Source: Corticium candelabrum
Lineage: Eukaryota; Porifera; Homoscleromorpha; Homosclerophorida; Plakinidae
NCBI RefSeq assembly: GCF_963422355.1
Contig: NC_085092.1
Coordinates: forward strand, 2,355,666 to 2,419,665
DNA: 64,000 bases
Reading direction: 5' to 3'
Of the stretch, positions 1 through 13,260 are shown piece by piece. Below the pieces are notes generated by a model. That model was not told the DNA's origin. It saw nothing but the letters and a program-made list of their open reading frames with translations, and ran no database searches. Position 1 is the first letter of the stretch, and every line of letters begins with the position of its first letter. The translations under genes were made by a program, and so were the position numbers.

Positions 1-2837
1 TTCGACTAGGCCATCCGGATAAAACATGCTTCTTGACTTGACTAAACAGGCTGTCTTTATCTGTCTCTCGCCCTAAATCCTTGACGGTGACTGGCAACAT
101 ATTGATCTGCCGTAATTTAAACAGACCAGCTTGCCTCTGACTAGAGTCCTCGTGCTTTTCTTCTGCTGTTGGCAATCTCGAAAATCTATCAGCATTTCCA
201 TGTTCCTGAGTGCCCTTGTACTGCATGGTGTACCGATAACTACTCAGAATCAAGGCCCACCTTTGCAGACGTGCGGCAGCGATGGCTGGTATACCAGATT
301 TCGATCCAAATATGGTCACTAGAGGCTTATGATCCGTGATCAGGCAAAATTGTCTTTCATATAGAAATTGATGGAATCTCTTTATACCAGATACTATTGC
401 CAGTGCCTCCTTTTCTATCTGAGCGTAATTCTTCTCGGATTTGCTCAATGTTCTAGATGCATCCGTTATTGGACGTTCCTCTCCATTGGGCAGCATGTAC
501 GAAGTCACTGCTCCTATCCCGTGAGATGAGGCGTCACACGCCGAAGTTAGAGACATTTCACATCACAGTGACATAACACTTTGGCTGACGTCTATAGCTC
601 CTTTAATTTCTGGAAAGCCTCTTCACATGCTTTAGATCATTTCCAAGCCACGTCCTTCTTCATCAAGTCATTCAGTGGACGACCTACTTCTGCCAAACCT
701 GGAAGAAATTGAGCATAGTAATTCACTAATCCCAGAAAGGATTTCAGTTCAGAGAGATTCCTTGGAGTTGGTGCATCTAGTACGGCCTTCACCTTGGACT
801 GAGCTGTTCGCAGACCTTCACTTGATATCCGATATCCCAGATAATCCACTTCGTTTTTCATGAATTGGCATTTGCTCTTCTTCAACCGTAGCCCACAGTT
901 ACGAAGCCTCTCGAAAACTGCTGTCAGATTTTGCAAATGCTCAACCTCATTTTTTCTGTGATCAGAATGTCATCAAGGTAGCAAACCACATTTGGTATCC
1001 CATGCAATACTTGTTCCATAACTTGCTGGAATATTGTTGGCGCGCTGGCTGCTCCAAACGGTAACCTTGTGTACCTAAATAGCCTCTTGTGCGTGTTGAT
1101 AGTCACGTATGACCTGGATTTCTCATCCAATTCCACTTGCAGGTACGCTCATTCCAGATTCAATTTTGAAAATTGCTGACCTCCTGACAACGTTGCAAAT
1201 AAGTCCTTCGGTCTAGGAAGAGGGTACTGCTCTACTTCCAAGAAGGGGTTGATTGCAACTCGAAAATTTCCACAAATTTGAACGCTTCCGTCCGCCTTTG
1301 GCATTGGAACAATGGGCGAGGCCCACTCACTGGTTCCTACCCGCTCAATAATTCCTAGCCTTTTTATTCTTTCCAAGGCGTTCTCTATGGATTCTTCAAG
1401 GCATAGGGTATACCTCTAGCTTTATAAAAACGAGGCGGGGCCTTTGGATTCACAGCTAACCTAGCAGAATATCCTTTCAACTACCCTATTCCTGGTTTGA
1501 ATAGGTCTTCATATTTGGTCAGTAGCTGCTGCAACTGATCTACCGATGCCAAGCGATTTACACGTGACCAATCAGTTTTAACACACGATAGCCAATTCCG
1601 CCCTGGCAGTGATGGGCCATTGTTATCCATAACCAAAAGAGGTAGAGAGAGATCTTGGTGGTTATGTTGAATGCGAACCACACATTCCCCCATAACTTTG
1701 ACTGATTCCCCCGTTATGGTTGTGAGATGCACCTTGCTTTTGAACAAGGGTATTTTACCCAGATCCCGTGCCCATATCCGACGGAAAACGATCGTTAGTG
1801 TGGAGCCCGTATCGATTTCAAACGTAACATCTGTTCCATTGACCGTGAGAGAGGTCACCCAGCTACCATCCCCTTTCTTGGTAATGGCATAAATCATGCA
1901 TGACTCATCACTTGTCTCCCCATCACCCGAGGCCTGCTCTAGGTGATCGTCAACATAATGCGGCGATTTCGCCTTCCGCGCTCCCGACTTCTTCTTCTGC
2001 GGCTGTTCTTCACGTTTTGTAGCCATCGACGACCTACATGCTTTCGCGATGTGACCCATGCGGTTGCACTTATTGCATACCTTAGTCTTATGAAAACATT
2101 TATCAGCCCGGTGGTTCTTACCCCCACACCTATAGCATGGTCTTCATACCTTGTTTGGCACCATTGGACTTCTTCATCATGGCATGGACAGCTCTTGACG
2201 TTCCTTCAATGCTTGCATTTGGTAGACCTGTAGTCTGCCTAAGCTGACCCGACTGGTTCTCGGCCGCTTCCGTTTCTTGTGCAGTCGCGAGAGCGTCGGC
2301 TAGGGAGGGTTATCTTGCGATAACAACTTTCTCTGAATGGTTGCACTGCGAATTAATGCCTGACACAAACCGATCACGCAATGTGTCGTCTAGCTGATCT
2401 TCAAACTTGCAGTGCTCAGTCATTCGTCTCAATTGTGCCATATACTCGGTGACAGATTCGTCAGCACGTTGTGTTCTCTGTTGAAACTTGAATCTTTCTG
2501 CTATCATCAGAGGTTTTGGCGTGAAATGAGCAGCTAGGCTGTCGACTAGTACCTTGTAGCTCTTCTCGGCGGGCTTTGTCTGGTCCACTAGATCCCTCAA
2601 CAGACTGTAAGTTCTAGGTCCAGTGAGCGTGAGAAAGATTGCAACCTTCCTTGTGTTGGTCAGGCCTTCCTCACTTCCGTCTCTTACACCCTTGATGCCA
2701 TTGGCCAGGAAATACTGCTCTAACTTTTCTGCATATGATGTCCAATCACCCTTTGTAGGGTTGAACTCCTCTACTCTTCCCTGCGGACAGAACCCGATCG
2801 CTTCAGCCATGATCCGATCCGATCTTCGTCACCACTT
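1..2837 (-). mobile_element. Ty3/gypsy LTR retrotransposon internal region (gag-pol), decayed and cut by the window edge
   Basis: Read on the minus strand, the order is gag (about 2810-2310), two CCHC zinc knuckles (about 2135-2035), an aspartic protease with the D-T-G active site (about 1810), reverse transcriptase (about 1376-640, catalytic Y-L-D-D near 978), then RNase H running off the window at position 1. That order is the Ty3/gypsy order. The copy is non-functional: gag and the zinc knuckles are in different frames, stops and frame changes separate protease from RT near 1380-1480, and a frameshift lies just after Y-L-D-D near 940. Integrase and the far LTR are outside the window. It is an ordinary genomic retrotransposon relic. 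Confidence 0.93.
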
Positions 2838-2958
2838 TGTCGTGTATTGACAACCTTGATAATATCCGCGTAGACACTGGAAAGGTACTGTATACACCTG
2901 GTTTATTCAACAACGTACTCTACGGTAGACTGACTCTAACGCCTACTACCACTAGTCA
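2838..2958 (-). repeat. Probable short LTR at the gag end of the first gypsy element
   Basis: On the minus strand the segment starts TGACTAG and ends ACGACA, giving the usual TG...CA ends. It contains an AATAAA-like signal, and three bases downstream is TGGTGACGAAG, which looks like a tRNA primer-binding site (TGG...) leading into gag. At 121 bp it is short for a gypsy LTR. The partner LTR is outside the window, so the boundary is inferred. Confidence 0.5.
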
Positions 2959-2962
2959 CTTG

Positions 2963-3709
2963 TACAGGGACTATTTGGTCGTGGGGACTATTTGGTCGCG
3001 GGCAATTATCTCGCTCCTATTTGGTTCTCGAAACCGTTTAACTAGGGTTTATTTGGTTTTGGCCACCTGCAGGGACTATTTGGTCGCGTAGACTATTTGG
3101 TTTCGCATTTATTGCGCCTCGAATCGGCACTCTCCAACTCTTGCAGCTGTACGAGACGGACGCGAACGACGTGACGATGGCCATGATAATTTTCACGCGT
3201 CTGCCAGACGTCGTGATGAGCCGAAATCAAGTGCGACCTGCTTCTTCTTCGTTTGCATTTGGCTTCATATGAATACTGAAGTCATCACGACATTGTCTAT
3301 CACAATTTCACGTGTCTGACGTTTTGTTTTGAGGCAAATCTCGGCTGGTCTGGTAGCGGGCGTGTCGAAAGTAGGCGAAGAAAGAATGTCTTGTGGGTTA
3401 CAAGGTAAACAAACATCTGTGTGTTGTTGCACTAGCGAGGACGACTACAGTTGTAGATATAACACAACGTTTGCAAAGTGGAAAGTCGCTTGACAGCAGA
3501 CTAGAACGTGTTTTCTACACTAAATTCGCTAAAGTATAATATTCGTGTAGCCTCGGAACTTCAGCTAGTTAGACTATTCCCTCGCACTTTAAAAAAAACT
3601 ACATTACTTCGCAACGCCAAGACAGAGAGAACGAGGAACAGCCAAAATTAAGCATTGGTTCAGAAATAATATTGGACAACAATAGCACAGTACACAAAAA
3701 CAAGCAAAC

Positions 3710-3793
<84 letters not shown>

Positions 3794-5038
3794 GGCAGGC
3801 AGACAGATTATTTTATTCTTTGATACAAACTATTACATGATCTAGTCGCAAGACGATAACAAAGCTAGAATTTCTAAATCAATTAACGTAATAAGCTTAA
3901 TCAATGTTTCAGTCAAATAAGAAGTCCTCTACTTTACACTGTTGATGAGTTATTTTAACTTAGACGCTTTTCCACTGATCACTCTTGCATTGCATCTCTG
4001 TATGTATACACACTCATATCTGCATGCATGCACATAGCTGCAAGCTGATTAGTATAGTTATTGTCTTCATTTTCTTGCCTGCATATCCTGGTTCTACTGC
4101 AGCACATTTTGTTGTGTCACCATTCAAAGAAAAGATAGACAGACGGACAGACTAAATGGCAAAAAGAGACAGAAGATACATGTATATAAGAAAAAAAAGA
4201 TTTTCACTAGGCTCCACCAATCTACAAAACGTATTGTTTGATAGTGGACAACAACGCAAACAAACAACCAGCAATACCCATCTGAGAGACCAAGTGCAAA
4301 TAAGTGATTTTACATTTAATTAATTGTTTCTCGAACTACATATATCCACTTATTTTCTCTTCTGTTCTGAAAGTCATCACCGATCTTTGGTCGTGCGCAA
4401 CCAATTTCAGAGACGTAGATTGTCTTCCTTGCGTAGACAGTACGCATACGTCGCTGTGCACCTAAGTACGTATCGATCGATGCCATGCAGGATCGATGCA
4501 TAAATCTGCAGCTAGCCGCAGCATTCTACGCACTAAAACATTCTAGGCACATCTCCACACGTGCGCTGCGTGATCAAATCATGTTTATTTACCTTGTAAT
4601 CCACAAGACATTCTTACACCGCCTACTTTTGACACGCCCGCTACCAGACCAGCCGAGATTAGTCTCAAAACGAAACGTCAGACATGCGAAATTGTGATAG
4701 ACAATGTCGTGATGATTTCGGTATCCATATGAAGCCAAATACAAACGAAGAAGAAGCAGGTCGCACTTGATTTCGGCTCATCGAGACGTCTGGGAGACGG
4801 GTGAAAATTATCATGGCCATCGTAACGTTGTTCGCATCCGTCTCGTACAGCTGTAGGAGTTGGAGAGTGCCGATTCGAGGCGCAATAAATGCGAAACCAA
4901 ATAGTCCACGCGACCAAATAGTCCCTGCAGGTGGCCGAAACCATGCAAATAAGCCCTAGTTAAAAGGTTTCGAGAACGAAATAGGAGTGAGATAATTGCC
5001 CGCGACCAAATAGTCCCCACGACCAAATAGTCCCTGTA
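2963..5038. mobile_element. Non-autonomous foldback DNA element with about 455-bp terminal inverted repeats
   Basis: The left arm (2963-3416) and right arm (4581-5038) are inverted copies with few differences. The tips read TACAGGGACTATTTGG and CCAAATAGTCCCTGTA, so the element is either CAGGG...CCCTG flanked by TA or includes that TA. Each arm carries several copies of a subterminal motif GACTATTTGGTCG. The 1.16-kb core (3417-4580) has no transposase-like ORF and contains a (CAGA)n tract. It would need enzymes supplied elsewhere; the superfamily cannot be named from this copy. Confidence 0.85.
3712..3803. repeat. (CAGA)n tetranucleotide microsatellite
   Basis: About 90 bp of near-perfect CAGA/GACA units inside the core of the foldback element, with two CAGG variants near the end. 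Confidence 0.95.
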
Positions 5039-5220
5039 TATCACTATATAGACAAGTCTCCGCCTACTATACCATTTATGGATACACTACACTGCTGGCA
5101 TCTGGCAGGCGCGGATACAGAATTTTCGAAAGAAGGGGTTCAATTGTATCATTAGCCACGCTCCATAGCAGCTAAATCTGTATATGACCTACGGAACTAG
5201 CAAACTCATTTCAATCTGTA

Positions 5221-5291
5221 TTAGGGATTGGAGTTAGGGTTAGGGTTTGGGTTAGAGTTAGGGTTTGGGTTAGAGTTAGGGTTAGGGTTAC
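5221..5291 (+). repeat. Interstitial telomere-like repeats (TTAGGG and variants)
   Basis: About ten units of TTAGGG, TTTGGG and TTAGAG in tandem, read on the plus strand. TTAGGG is the usual metazoan telomere unit. The tract is short and degenerate and lies between non-telomeric sequences, so it is interstitial. Between 5039 and 5670 the only other notable sequence is a run of about 13 G near 5430; no gene is seen. Confidence 0.8.
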
Positions 5292-5674
5292 TACTTTAGG
5301 ATTAATTTAATTTCTAACATATTCAATAGATAATTATAAGCATATAAGTTTAGAATTGAACGAATTAACCATCCATCAAAACATTAAGGTGCTTTCACTG
5401 TAATAACACAACCATCGGCGTAACGTCGGGGGGGGGGGGGGTATAGCCCCAAACATTTTGGGCGTGTCACTCCGCTTCAAGCAGAACTTTAATTAAGTTA
5501 CAAAACAGTCCGCTTAATCCTAGTTAGAGTAGTATGTTAACTGCGACGGTGACTATCTCTTGATAATACACATCATCATTTCAGGATGATAAAGCCAGTG
5601 TGAAGAAATCGTGGACACGTGAAGTGCGCATGCCCATCACTTTTTAATAAAGACGTTTGCTACGCTATCCGGCA

Positions 5675-5739
5675 ATGACAGAGTCAAAGAAGACCGCATC
5701 AAAAAGGCAGAAGCCTATCCATCAATTCTTTTCAAGTAA
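5675..5739 (+). CDS. Possible orphan first exon encoding a PCNA-interacting (PIP-box) N-terminus
   Basis: An ATG at 5675 opens a short lysine-rich peptide ending in QKPIHQFF, which fits the PIP-box consensus Q-x-x-[ILM]-x-x-[FY]-[FY] used by replication and repair proteins to bind PCNA. The frame stops after 22 codons, but a GTAAGTGA donor follows TTC TTT TCA A, as expected for a first exon. No following exon could be identified in 5750-10700, where only a hypothetical ORF and the polymerase relic occur. It may be the 5' end of a lost or distant repair gene, or chance. Confidence 0.3.
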
Positions 5740-5957
5740 GTGACAACCCGATTGACCGGAGTATGGAATCTCTGGCGGCTCCACTACTTTACTTTAATTA
5801 ATACGTATATATCTATCTAGTTTATATGAAGCTCAAATTGTGTGTGTGTGTGTGTGCACGCGCGCGAGCGCGCGCACGCGTGCGCTTGTGTGCATGTGCA
5901 TGTGTTCGGGATACTCGGCCACGTCTCGTCTATTTGAGAGTAAAAGAATTATAGCGT

Positions 5958-6272
5958 GTGAATCCACATAGACATCGCCAGACGCAACCCATCTTCAATG
6001 CGCTGGTGTATATTCTAAACACCAAAAGACTTGTGATCGTGGGTGATAAAGTGAAATATTTGGAAAGAATTGCCAGAAACATTCCAAAATCCAACCTAAC
6101 CATTAAACAGGTATCTGAGGTCTATATGCGATATGACGACATCTCAGAGGCCTGGGATACAAGTACCCACAGAGACGATCATATTATGAGAGGTAATTAT
6201 TTATACAAAAAAATACTCGAGGGGATGGTCCCTATTAGAGAAAACAATGCACATAGATATACACCCACATAA
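5958..6272 (+). CDS. Hypothetical ORF upstream of the polymerase relic
   Basis: An open frame of about 104 codons with balanced, charged composition and no simple repeats. No ATG opens it; the first possible start is GTG. I recognise no family. It lies in the same orientation as the type-B polymerase relic and stops just before a TG/GA simple repeat (6273-6333), so it could be another remnant of the same element. Confidence 0.3.
   Translation: MNPHRHRQTQPIFNALVYILNTKRLVIVGDKVKYLERIARNIPKSNLTIKQVSEVYMRYDDISEAWDTSTHRDDHIMRGNYLYKKILEGMVPIRENNAHRYTPT

Positions 6273-6333
<61 letters not shown>
6273..6333. repeat. (TG)n followed by (GA)n microsatellite
   Basis: About 46 bp of TG units then about 16 bp of GA units directly after the hypothetical ORF. 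Confidence 0.9.
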
Positions 6334-6371
6334 CGTAATAATGAGACAAGACTATTCTATTATATAGCACA

Positions 6372-6689
6372 GTGATGGATTGTGCTATTGCAAAACTGAC
6401 AAGCTTGTTTCACCAAGGACATAATATCCTTGGAAACATATGTGAATGCTACTTTCTCCATAGAGGATGCGACTGTACAGTGCTTGTTACCACTCCACGT
6501 GCAAAGCCAACCCCAGCTCCATGTGTGAAGCCGATTCCAGCTCCACGTGCAAAGCTGACCCCAGCTCCACATGTGAATCCAACCACAACTCCACGTGCAA
6601 AGCTGGTCGAAGATACACGTGTAATAATACCAGTGGTTTCAACCACTACACAACCAGTGGCCTCAACCACGCTCAACCCAAACCAGTAG
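6372..6689 (+). CDS. Short ORF with 8-residue proline-rich tandem repeats
   Basis: An open frame of about 105 codons starting at ATG. From about 6506 it has four imperfect 24-bp units encoding a P-x-P-A-P-x-x-K type octapeptide, followed by a T/V/P-rich tail made of a second short repeat (AACCACT/CCAGTGG). It ends about 60 bp before the polymerase-like frame begins. It could be a low-complexity leader of the polymerase gene or a minisatellite that happens to stay open. Function unknown. Confidence 0.3.
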   Translation: MMDCAIAKLTSLFHQGHNILGNICECYFLHRGCDCTVLVTTPRAKPTPAPCVKPIPAPRAKLTPAPHVNPTTTPRAKLVEDTRVIIPVVSTTTQPVASTTLNPNQ

Positions 6690-6740
6690 TTTTAATCACT
6701 CCACGCGTTGTGCCACCTAAAACCCAGTGGTTTTGACCAC

Positions 6741-9700
6741 TCCACGATGACCACCCCGCTGCCACAGTGGAAACCCATGTGTCATGCAATAGAAAACTAC
6801 CTCCGAGGTTGGGAGATAGAGGCAACCAAAGACCACCACGACCCTAAAGCGTTCCTAACCACCGCTCGCTCGCAGATCCATCGAAAAGTCGTGGAAGAGA
6901 TCGTGGCACTGAGAGGCGTCAAATTCTATCTATCGATGAACATTCGGTTAAAATACAAAAAACCTCCCCACCAACCAACCGATTTCGAAAAGCGAAGCGC
7001 TATGGAACCTATTCTCACAGCCGACGGCATCCCAACAGCTCTGGATAAAAGCATTCAAACCATTATGGGATCGATAGAGACCCACATCCCAAACGGATCT
7101 GGATGGGTGGTGGACCATCAAAGCACACTGCAACCCCACATTGCTCAGTACAGTCTCGCGTCAAACTATTGACACATTTCCGGTTTAGTTGTACTATTTT
7201 TGGAAGTCTTCTTGTATTGCTATGTACTAGGAAACCAGCGCCAAATTTTTCTCAAACAGCTGGAAAGCTGTCACAAAAACTATTCCATAGTCTGCGCATT
7301 CGCTTAGAGAACTCTTCCATCGTCAAATGAGTCGTGAAAGACAACGCCGCGATATTCTGTTACTATACCGTTCTGGTGTGCCAAGAGGCCATCTATGATC
7401 TCCCAACTTTTACGCGTTTCTCGCTCTAATGTTTACTGAACTCTCAAAAGATTGGACGCTGGAGAACGTAGAGTTTCCCGTGGAAGACGAAAAAACTATC
7501 TGAAAACCATCGATCAGCCTAGTGAACATGATGCAGACAAGGAACAACGAAATCAGCAAACAAACTTGCCCATCAGCTAGCAGCGCAGGAAGGACTTGTC
7601 GTCATTTCTTCCACCAGCAGAAGAGAAGTTCATGACGCAGGCTATCGATACACTATGCCCAAGAAAATTCCGCTAGTGAAGCTAAAAAACGAGATTCTGG
7701 GCCCGTCACGGTCTTGATTGGCCCGCTAACTCACCAGATCTTGCACCAATAGAAAACCTCTGGGCGGTCATCAAGCGGCGTGTTGAGCTTCGCACGGCTC
7801 AAAACGTTCATGAACTTGAAGACGCAATCCAGGCAGAGTGGCAGTTGCTCACGCTTTGTGGTCTGTTGCCGTACATCGAACGCATGTGTAGCCGAACGCG
7901 CCTTTGTGTAGCTAGCAGGGGAAATGCTATGAAAAAATGAAAGGAGGACAGAAACTACTCATGCGCACTTGTGTGTAGGAACCTACGAGCATATACAATA
8001 GTTCTTTTCTATCTAGAAAACGTACGTCACGTGAAAACGGATGCGTTTCTGCTCACGCTACCCATGGCCACGCCTCCAAGCGTAGATGTGTCAATAGTTT
8101 TGACGCGGACTGTACAAACCATTGAAAGGTGCCTCGTACATTCCTCTGCCTAGAGAAGTGCAAGTGAAGAAGGCCGTTGTGAATGTCAAAAACAAAACAT
8201 CGCTGTCTGCGATGGGCCATCCACTCGGCACTCTTTTCAACGCGACGCCCGACGGCCCACCAAGCATTCCAAAGACGACGGACTGTGTTGGGATGGTATC
8301 CATGAACCGACCCTACTTTGAAACATCGATCGAGTTGAAAGGCAAAACACCAATCTCGCTATCAATGTCTTTGGATGGGACAAAGGTGTGTATCCACTCA
8401 GGATATCCAAATCCGAGGCACCCACTAGAATCGACCTTCTTCTCATAGGAAAAGATGAGAAAGATGAGAAACAACATTACACATGAATCAAGGACCTCAA
8501 CTGTCTGCTGAACAACACCAGCAAGGACAGTCATCGTATGTTCTTTTGTGGAAGATGCCGCCACGGATACACGCGAGAAGTGCTCCTCGAACAACACAAA
8601 GTGGAATGCCAAGGTATTGGAAACAAAGCCATCCGAGCAGAGATGCTGGAGAAAAGAAAGAACATCCTAACCTTTCAAAACCACCAAAACCAGCTGGAAG
8701 TGCCTATATCATCTATGCAGTCTTTGAAGCGCTTGTGGACAAGATCGAAGGACCCACATGCGATCCCTCCAAAAGCAACACACAAACGACAGCTCATCAC
8801 GAGGCATGTGGATTCTCTTACATCGCCGTTGGGTATGATCGACAAACCCAACCACCCATCATCTATCGAAGACTCAACGCTGCAGAACACCTCCTGGAAT
8901 GCCTATACAACAAGAAGAGGACAAGACATTTTTGAAAAAGATCATCTCCAAACCTGAACCCATTTGGATGACCATGTTAGACAATCTAGAACACCAAAGG
9001 GCAACGGATTGTCATATCTGAGACAAACCCCTAGTTGTGCCCCTCTGCCGAGATACCATTGACGAGTACGACCCAAACATAGGTGAGCACGGAGGTGCCT
9101 CACACAAAGGTGTCACTTCCAAACCATAAAAAATCCACCGGCAAGTTCGAGCTGGAGAATTCAAATCCAGCATCATAGGACCCCTGGCAAAACGCAAAGG
9201 GAAAGAGGAAGAGAAAGAGGAAGAGAAAAGGAGAAAGGAAAAAGAGAGAAGAGAGAAGTTCTGTCGTACCTGCAACATGTCGCTCCTCAAAAGAAACTAT
9301 CGCGGTTGTGTCAAGATCACTGCCACATCACAGGGCAATATCGAGGTGAAGCCCACAACCAATGCAATCTCAAACTTTGACTGTCTTTAACCATTCCCGT
9401 GGTTTTCCACAACCTTCACGGATACGGCAGTCATCTACTGATGCAGGCCATCTCCAAAGTGGGAGCATCCCCAGCAATACGGAGAAGTACATCTCGCTCT
9501 CTCTAGGACAGCTACGGTTTATCGATAGTATCCAGTTCCTGGTAGCATCCCTCGAAAAGTTGGTCAAAGCACAAGACCCAGAGGCCATGGACATCACAAA
9601 GCACTACGAACCCAACGACGCAAAATGCAAGCTTCTACTTCGCAAAGAGGTCTATCCATATGGGCCCGATTCAAAGAACCCATACTAGCTACCACCGAAA

Positions 9701-10680
9701 AGTGCCTTCCACAACACATTGAACGAAGAAGACATATCCGATGATGACCACGACCATGCAAAATTAGTATGAACGACCTTTGGATGTAAGAACATAGATG
9801 AATACCACAATCTCTATCTTCGAACGGATGTGTTGTTGCTGGTCGACGTATTCGAGAACTTTTGAAAGACGTGCAGAAGGACCTACCGACTCGATCCTGC
9901 CCACTACTATACCAGTCCTGGCTTAAGCTTCTCGTAGGATGCACTGTTGAAACATTCGGGTGTATAACTCGAGCTTTTGACCGACTACGACATGCATCTA
10001 TTCGTCGCGAAGGGTATGCAAGGTAACATTTCGACGACATCCCAACGACTCGCCAAAGCCAACAATCCTCACGTGAAACACGATCCTGACAAATCCACCG
10101 TCTACATCGCATACCCGGACGCCAACAACCTACTGTAGCTCTACGGATGAGCCATGGTGCAAGCACTTTCATAGTGCAAGCACTTCCATGGTGCAGGATT
10201 CGAGTGGATAGATTCTCTAACAATCCAAGAGATTTTGGACCATCCCACCGATGCTGGCAAGGGGTGTACTTCTTAGAAGTCGACCTCGAGTACCCACATG
10301 AGCTACACGAAGGACACAACGCCTATCATCTATCACCCGAGCGTCTGAAGGTTCCCAAAGAATGGATGTCCGCCTACAACAAGACCTAGCTACTTCAGAG
10401 GATCTATGGAGTGTATCCAATGAAGTAGAGAAGTTGGTACCCAATCTACGAAACAAAAACAAGTACGTTCTCCACTACAGGAACCTACAACTCTACATAG
10501 AACTCGGTCTACGAGTGATCAAAATTCACCACGTGCTTCGATTCGACCACAGTCTCGGGATGGCTTCCTACATCGAAAAGAACACCGAGTTTCGTAAACT
10601 AGCCACCTGCGACTTTTAGAAAGATCTATTCAAACTTCTCAAAAACTCGGTCAGCCTATTTCCGTGTTGGGTACAAGTAG
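6741..10680 (+). pseudogene. Relic of a protein-primed family-B DNA polymerase gene (Polinton/adintovirus or linear-plasmid type), interrupted and frameshifted
   Basis: Segments in several plus-strand frames resemble the large type-B polymerases of self-synthesising elements. They are an N-terminal region (6741-7150), a continuation after the inserted Tc1 element (8115-8448), a C-x2-C finger-like segment with paired Cys/His (about 8544-8606), a central part (9362-9688), an exonuclease-side motif [16 protein letters not shown] (about 9807-9855), a palm motif PDANNL followed by a stop (about 10120-10137), and a palm-side region (10260-10680). At least five frame changes and several stops separate them. 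No capsid, ATPase, protease or integrase partner is visible, so this is a fragment of an old insertion. Family assignment rests on residue patterns only. No reconstruction is given. Confidence 0.75.
7151..8112 (+). mobile_element. Internally deleted Tc1/mariner-type transposon inserted in the polymerase relic
   Basis: The termini are inverted: both ends read CAGTC(T)CGCGTCAAA(A)CTATTGACACAT inward. TA dinucleotides lie at 7149-7150 and 8113-8114, the expected target duplication, and the polymerase frame continues across them. Inside are fragments of a Tc1-like transposase: an N-terminal HTH-like piece (about 7327-7400), a second piece with DAGYRYTMPKK (about 7630-7660), and the C-terminal WPANSPDLAPIENLW motif that holds the last catalytic Asp (about 7718-7762). 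The catalytic core between these is missing and stops are present, so the 962-bp copy is dead. Confidence 0.88.
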
Positions 10681-10913
10681 AATTAAGAAATGTAAGTAGA
10701 ATACTAATGGCTGCAGGGCGTTTCAGTTGACTCCCTTGATACACATTGTCATGATCATTTGTGTGCATGCTGCTCTAGCTACCTCTGTCACAGATTAATC
10801 AATGACAAACGAACGTACCAAATTCAGTTAAAATAAAAATGACTGTAGTCTCTTACGAAATTTGCGCCCCCAATCCAAAAAGCTTCCGCCGCCCCTGTCA
10901 TTGGAATTAACGC

Positions 10914-13260
<2,347 letters not shown>

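Noticed and set aside
9160..9260. Lysine/glutamate-rich coding repeat
   Set aside because: An AAAGAGGAAGAG purine-rich simple repeat inside the polymerase relic, not a separate gene.
9594..10319. 241-codon minus-strand open frame
   Set aside because: It is the antisense of the polymerase relic, with Cys/Arg/Ser-rich random composition and no family match.
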